Source of the DNA: Tistlia sp040905785
Lineage (GTDB): Bacteria > Pseudomonadota > Alphaproteobacteria > Kiloniellales > DSM-21159
Direction of reading: 5' to 3'
Assembly: GCF_040905785.1 (NCBI RefSeq)
Contig: NZ_JBBDQW010000075.1
Coordinates: forward strand, 22,779-86,778
DNA: 64,000 nucleotides
The notes beneath the pieces are model-generated. The model saw only the letters and a program-made list of their open reading frames with translations, searched no databases and was not told the origin of the DNA. The translations under genes and the position numbers were made by a program. Numbering within the stretch: the first letter of the stretch is position 1; each line of letters opens with the position of its first letter. This document shows positions 62,467 to 64,000 of the stretch, in pieces.

Positions 62467-63294
62467 CTACTCGGCCCCTCGCCGCAGCGCCGAGACCTCG
62501 CGGCGCAGCGCCTGGATCTCGGACAGGATCGTCTCGCTGTCGGCCTTCTGGGCGGCCATCTCCTCGGCGCGCAGCTCGGCGATGTCGGCGTCGTGCTGGC
62601 TCTGCATGGCGTTGACGATGATCGCGATGAAGAGGTTCAGCACGGTGAAGGAGGTGACCAGGATGAAGGGCACGAAGAAGGCCCAGGCCGCCGGATGGAC
62701 CTCCATGACCGGGCGCACGATGCCCATCGACCAGCTTTCCAGGGTCATGATCTGGAACAGGCTGTAGGCCGAGTCGCCGATCGTGCCGAACCACTCGGGG
62801 AAGCGCGCGCCGTAGAGCTTCGTCGCCATCACCGAGAAGACGTAGTAGATCAGCGACAGCAGGGCGAAGATCGAGCCCATGCCCGGGATCGCCGAGAGCA
62901 GCGCCGTCACCACCCGGCGCATCGAGGGCACCGCCGAGATCAGCCGCAGCACGCGCAGCACCCTGAGCGCGCGCAGGATCGAGAGATTGCCGGTCGCCGG
63001 GACCAGGGCGATGCCGACGACCAGGCTGTCGAAGATGTTCCAGGGATCGCGGAAGAAGCGCCAGCCGTAGGCCGACATCTTCAGCGCCAGCTCGGCGACG
63101 AAGACCGCCAGCACCGCCTTGTCGAGGGCGAGCAGCAGCGGCCCGGCCGCGGCCATGGCCGTCGCGCTGGTCTCCAGCCCCAGGGTGACGGCATTGACCA
63201 CGATCAGCGCCGCGATCGCGATCTGGAAGCCGCGCCGCTCGATCAGCCGGCGCAGCCGCGCGCGCAGGCCCGCCGTCTCCGTCGTCTCCGCCAT
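62467..63294 (-). CDS. Voltage-gated sodium channel, NavAb/NaChBac-like
   Basis: A 275-residue six-helix ion channel. The voltage sensor S4 is LSILRALRVLRVLRLISAVPSMRRVV with arginines every third residue. The selectivity filter is TLESWSM in FQIMTLESWSMGIV, the same seven residues as in NavAb, and the glutamate gives sodium selectivity. The C-terminal coiled coil (DIAELRAEEMAAQKADSETILSEIQALRREVSALRR) assembles the tetramer. The ATG 63294 is chosen because the Rossmann-free helix S1 follows; the open frame beyond it is a shadow. It is likely involved in motility, pH or stress response as in other bacterial Nav channels. Confidence 0.95.
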   Translation of the reverse strand: MAETTETAGLRARLRRLIERRGFQIAIAALIVVNAVTLGLETSATAMAAAGPLLLALDKAVLAVFVAELALKMSAYGWRFFRDPWNIFDSLVVGIALVPATGNLSILRALRVLRVLRLISAVPSMRRVVTALLSAIPGMGSIFALLSLIYYVFSVMATKLYGARFPEWFGTIGDSAYSLFQIMTLESWSMGIVRPVMEVHPAAWAFFVPFILVTSFTVLNLFIAIIVNAMQSQHDADIAELRAEEMAAQKADSETILSEIQALRREVSALRRGAE

Positions 63295-63365
63295 CTTGAG
63301 GCCCGCCACTCCCCGCTGCCTGTGGTGCGGCGTCACTTGCCCTGCCGGGCTCTCGGGATCAAGGG

Positions 63366-64000
63366 CTATCCCCGCGCCGGCGCGACCCGGCGGTAGGTCA
63401 GGGCCTCGGCGACCTGCAGGCGGGTCACCGGGCCGCCGCCCTCGAGGTCGGCCAGGGTGCGCGCGACGCGCAGGACGCGGTGGTAGCCGCGGGCCGAGAG
63501 GCGCAGGCGCTCGGCGGCCTGGGTCAGCAGCGCGCGGCCGGCGGCGTCGGGCGCGGCGATGGCCTCCAGCAGGGCGCCGTCGGCCTGGACGTTGCTGGTC
63601 AGCTCCGGCCGGCCGAGCGACTCGAAGCGCGCGACCTGGAGGGCGCGGGCGCGGGCGACGCGCGCGGCGACCTCGGCCGAGCCCTCGGCCGGCGGCGGCA
63701 GCGAGAGGTCGGCGGCGCTGACCGCCGGCACCTCGACGTGCAGGTCGATGCGGTCGAACAGCGGCCCCGAGATCCGGCCCTGGTAGTCCTGCGCGCAGCG
63801 CGGCGCCTTGTTGCAGGCCAGGCCGGCGTCGTCGAGGTGGCCGCAGCGGCAGGGGTTCATGGCGGCGACCAGCTGGAAGCGCGCCGGGTAGCTCACGTGG
63901 GCGGCGGCCCGCGCCACCGTCACCGTGCCGCTTTCGACCGGCTGGCGCAGCGCCTCCAGGGTCGCGCGCGCGAACTCCGGCATTATGCAGCAAGCACACC
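63366..64000 (-). CDS. comM: Mg-chelatase-related AAA+ protein ComM/YifB, C-terminal part, disrupted or partial at window edge
   Basis: The last 206 codons of a YifB/ComM-type ATPase, running off the window end. PEFARATLEALRQPVESGTVTVARAAAHVSYPARFQLVAAMNPCRCGHL and CAQDYQGRISGPLFDRIDLHVEVPAV are the family's sensor/zinc segment. Before the methionine at 63983 the normal Walker B (LFLDEMPEF) should be read, but the final ~17 bases give CACCI in this frame, and another frame gives GVLAA followed by a stop. So either a deletion/frameshift, an insertion junction, or an assembly error lies there. ComM promotes branch migration in natural transformation. Confidence 0.85.
   Translation of the reverse strand, partial: CACCIMPEFARATLEALRQPVESGTVTVARAAAHVSYPARFQLVAAMNPCRCGHLDDAGLACNKAPRCAQDYQGRISGPLFDRIDLHVEVPAVSAADLSLPPPAEGSAEVAARVARARALQVARFESLGRPELTSNVQADGALLEAIAAPDAAGRALLTQAAERLRLSARGYHRVLRVARTLADLEGGGPVTRLQVAEALTYRRVAPARG

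Overview
The window is high-GC DNA from an alphaproteobacterium. The gene content and order (parAB-rsmG-mnmGE on one side, hemE/ppsR in the middle, maf-aroE-coaE-dnaQ-secB-Tim44-mltA-smr-hslUV-his on the other) are typical of Rhodospirillales-like bacteria and of the chromosome around a hemE-type replication origin. This assignment is inferred from gene order and protein motifs; no database search was run.

Layout. 0-3.6 kb: end of a glycan or envelope glycosyltransferase operon (two GT-B enzymes, a MurG-like enzyme and a small membrane protein). 3.6-7.7 kb: oligopeptide-type ABC transporter (double ATPase and two permeases, no binding protein seen). 7.7-14.5 kb: TerB-like protein, membrane class III nucleotide cyclase, methyltransferase, metallo-hydrolase, orphan OmpR-type regulator, arylformamidase-like hydrolase and RibA. 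14.5-20.1 kb: hypothetical protein, L,D-transpeptidase-like protein, YggS, two tandem sulfotransferases and a JmjC/cupin oxygenase. 20.2-22.4 kb: porin with a textbook terminator, and a DUF3576 lipoprotein. 22.5-26.7 kb: leuS-lptE-holA.

26.7-33.3 kb (minus strand): parB-parA-rsmG-mnmG-mnmE with two perfect 16-bp parS sites, then a nitroreductase and a DUF6489-like protein. 33.4-37.4 kb (plus): YyaL-like protein, dienelactone hydrolase and quinone oxidoreductase. 37.4-43.4 kb (minus): TPR-sulfotransferase, rho, hemJ, hemH and hemE. 43.45-43.86 kb: divergent hemE/ppsR intergenic region, the probable chromosomal origin. It holds an AT-rich island, several DnaA-box-like words and a perfect 21-bp inverted repeat. 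Genes beside it point away on both sides, as expected for replication-aligned core genes.

43.9-55.7 kb: ppsR-maf-aroE-coaE-dnaQ, secB, histidine phosphatase and fxsA, Tim44-like, mltA, an inserted lutABC lactate-oxidation operon, smr and a small XRE regulator. 55.7-57.7 kb: hslVU. 57.9-62.1 kb: hisB-hisH-GNAT-hisA-hisF-hisE-hinT. 62.1-62.4 kb: a cluster of three copies of a dispersed palindromic repeat. 62.5-63.3 kb: a NavAb-like voltage-gated sodium channel. The window ends in a comM gene whose reading frame looks broken at the last ~17 bases.

Most operons use 1-4 bp stop/start overlaps, and GTG and TTG starts are common. No tRNA, rRNA, CRISPR array, insertion sequence or prophage was recognised. 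The strongest observations are the oriC candidate with its long hairpin, the parS pair, the palindromic repeat cluster, the duplicated sulfotransferase/oxygenase cassette and the broken comM edge.
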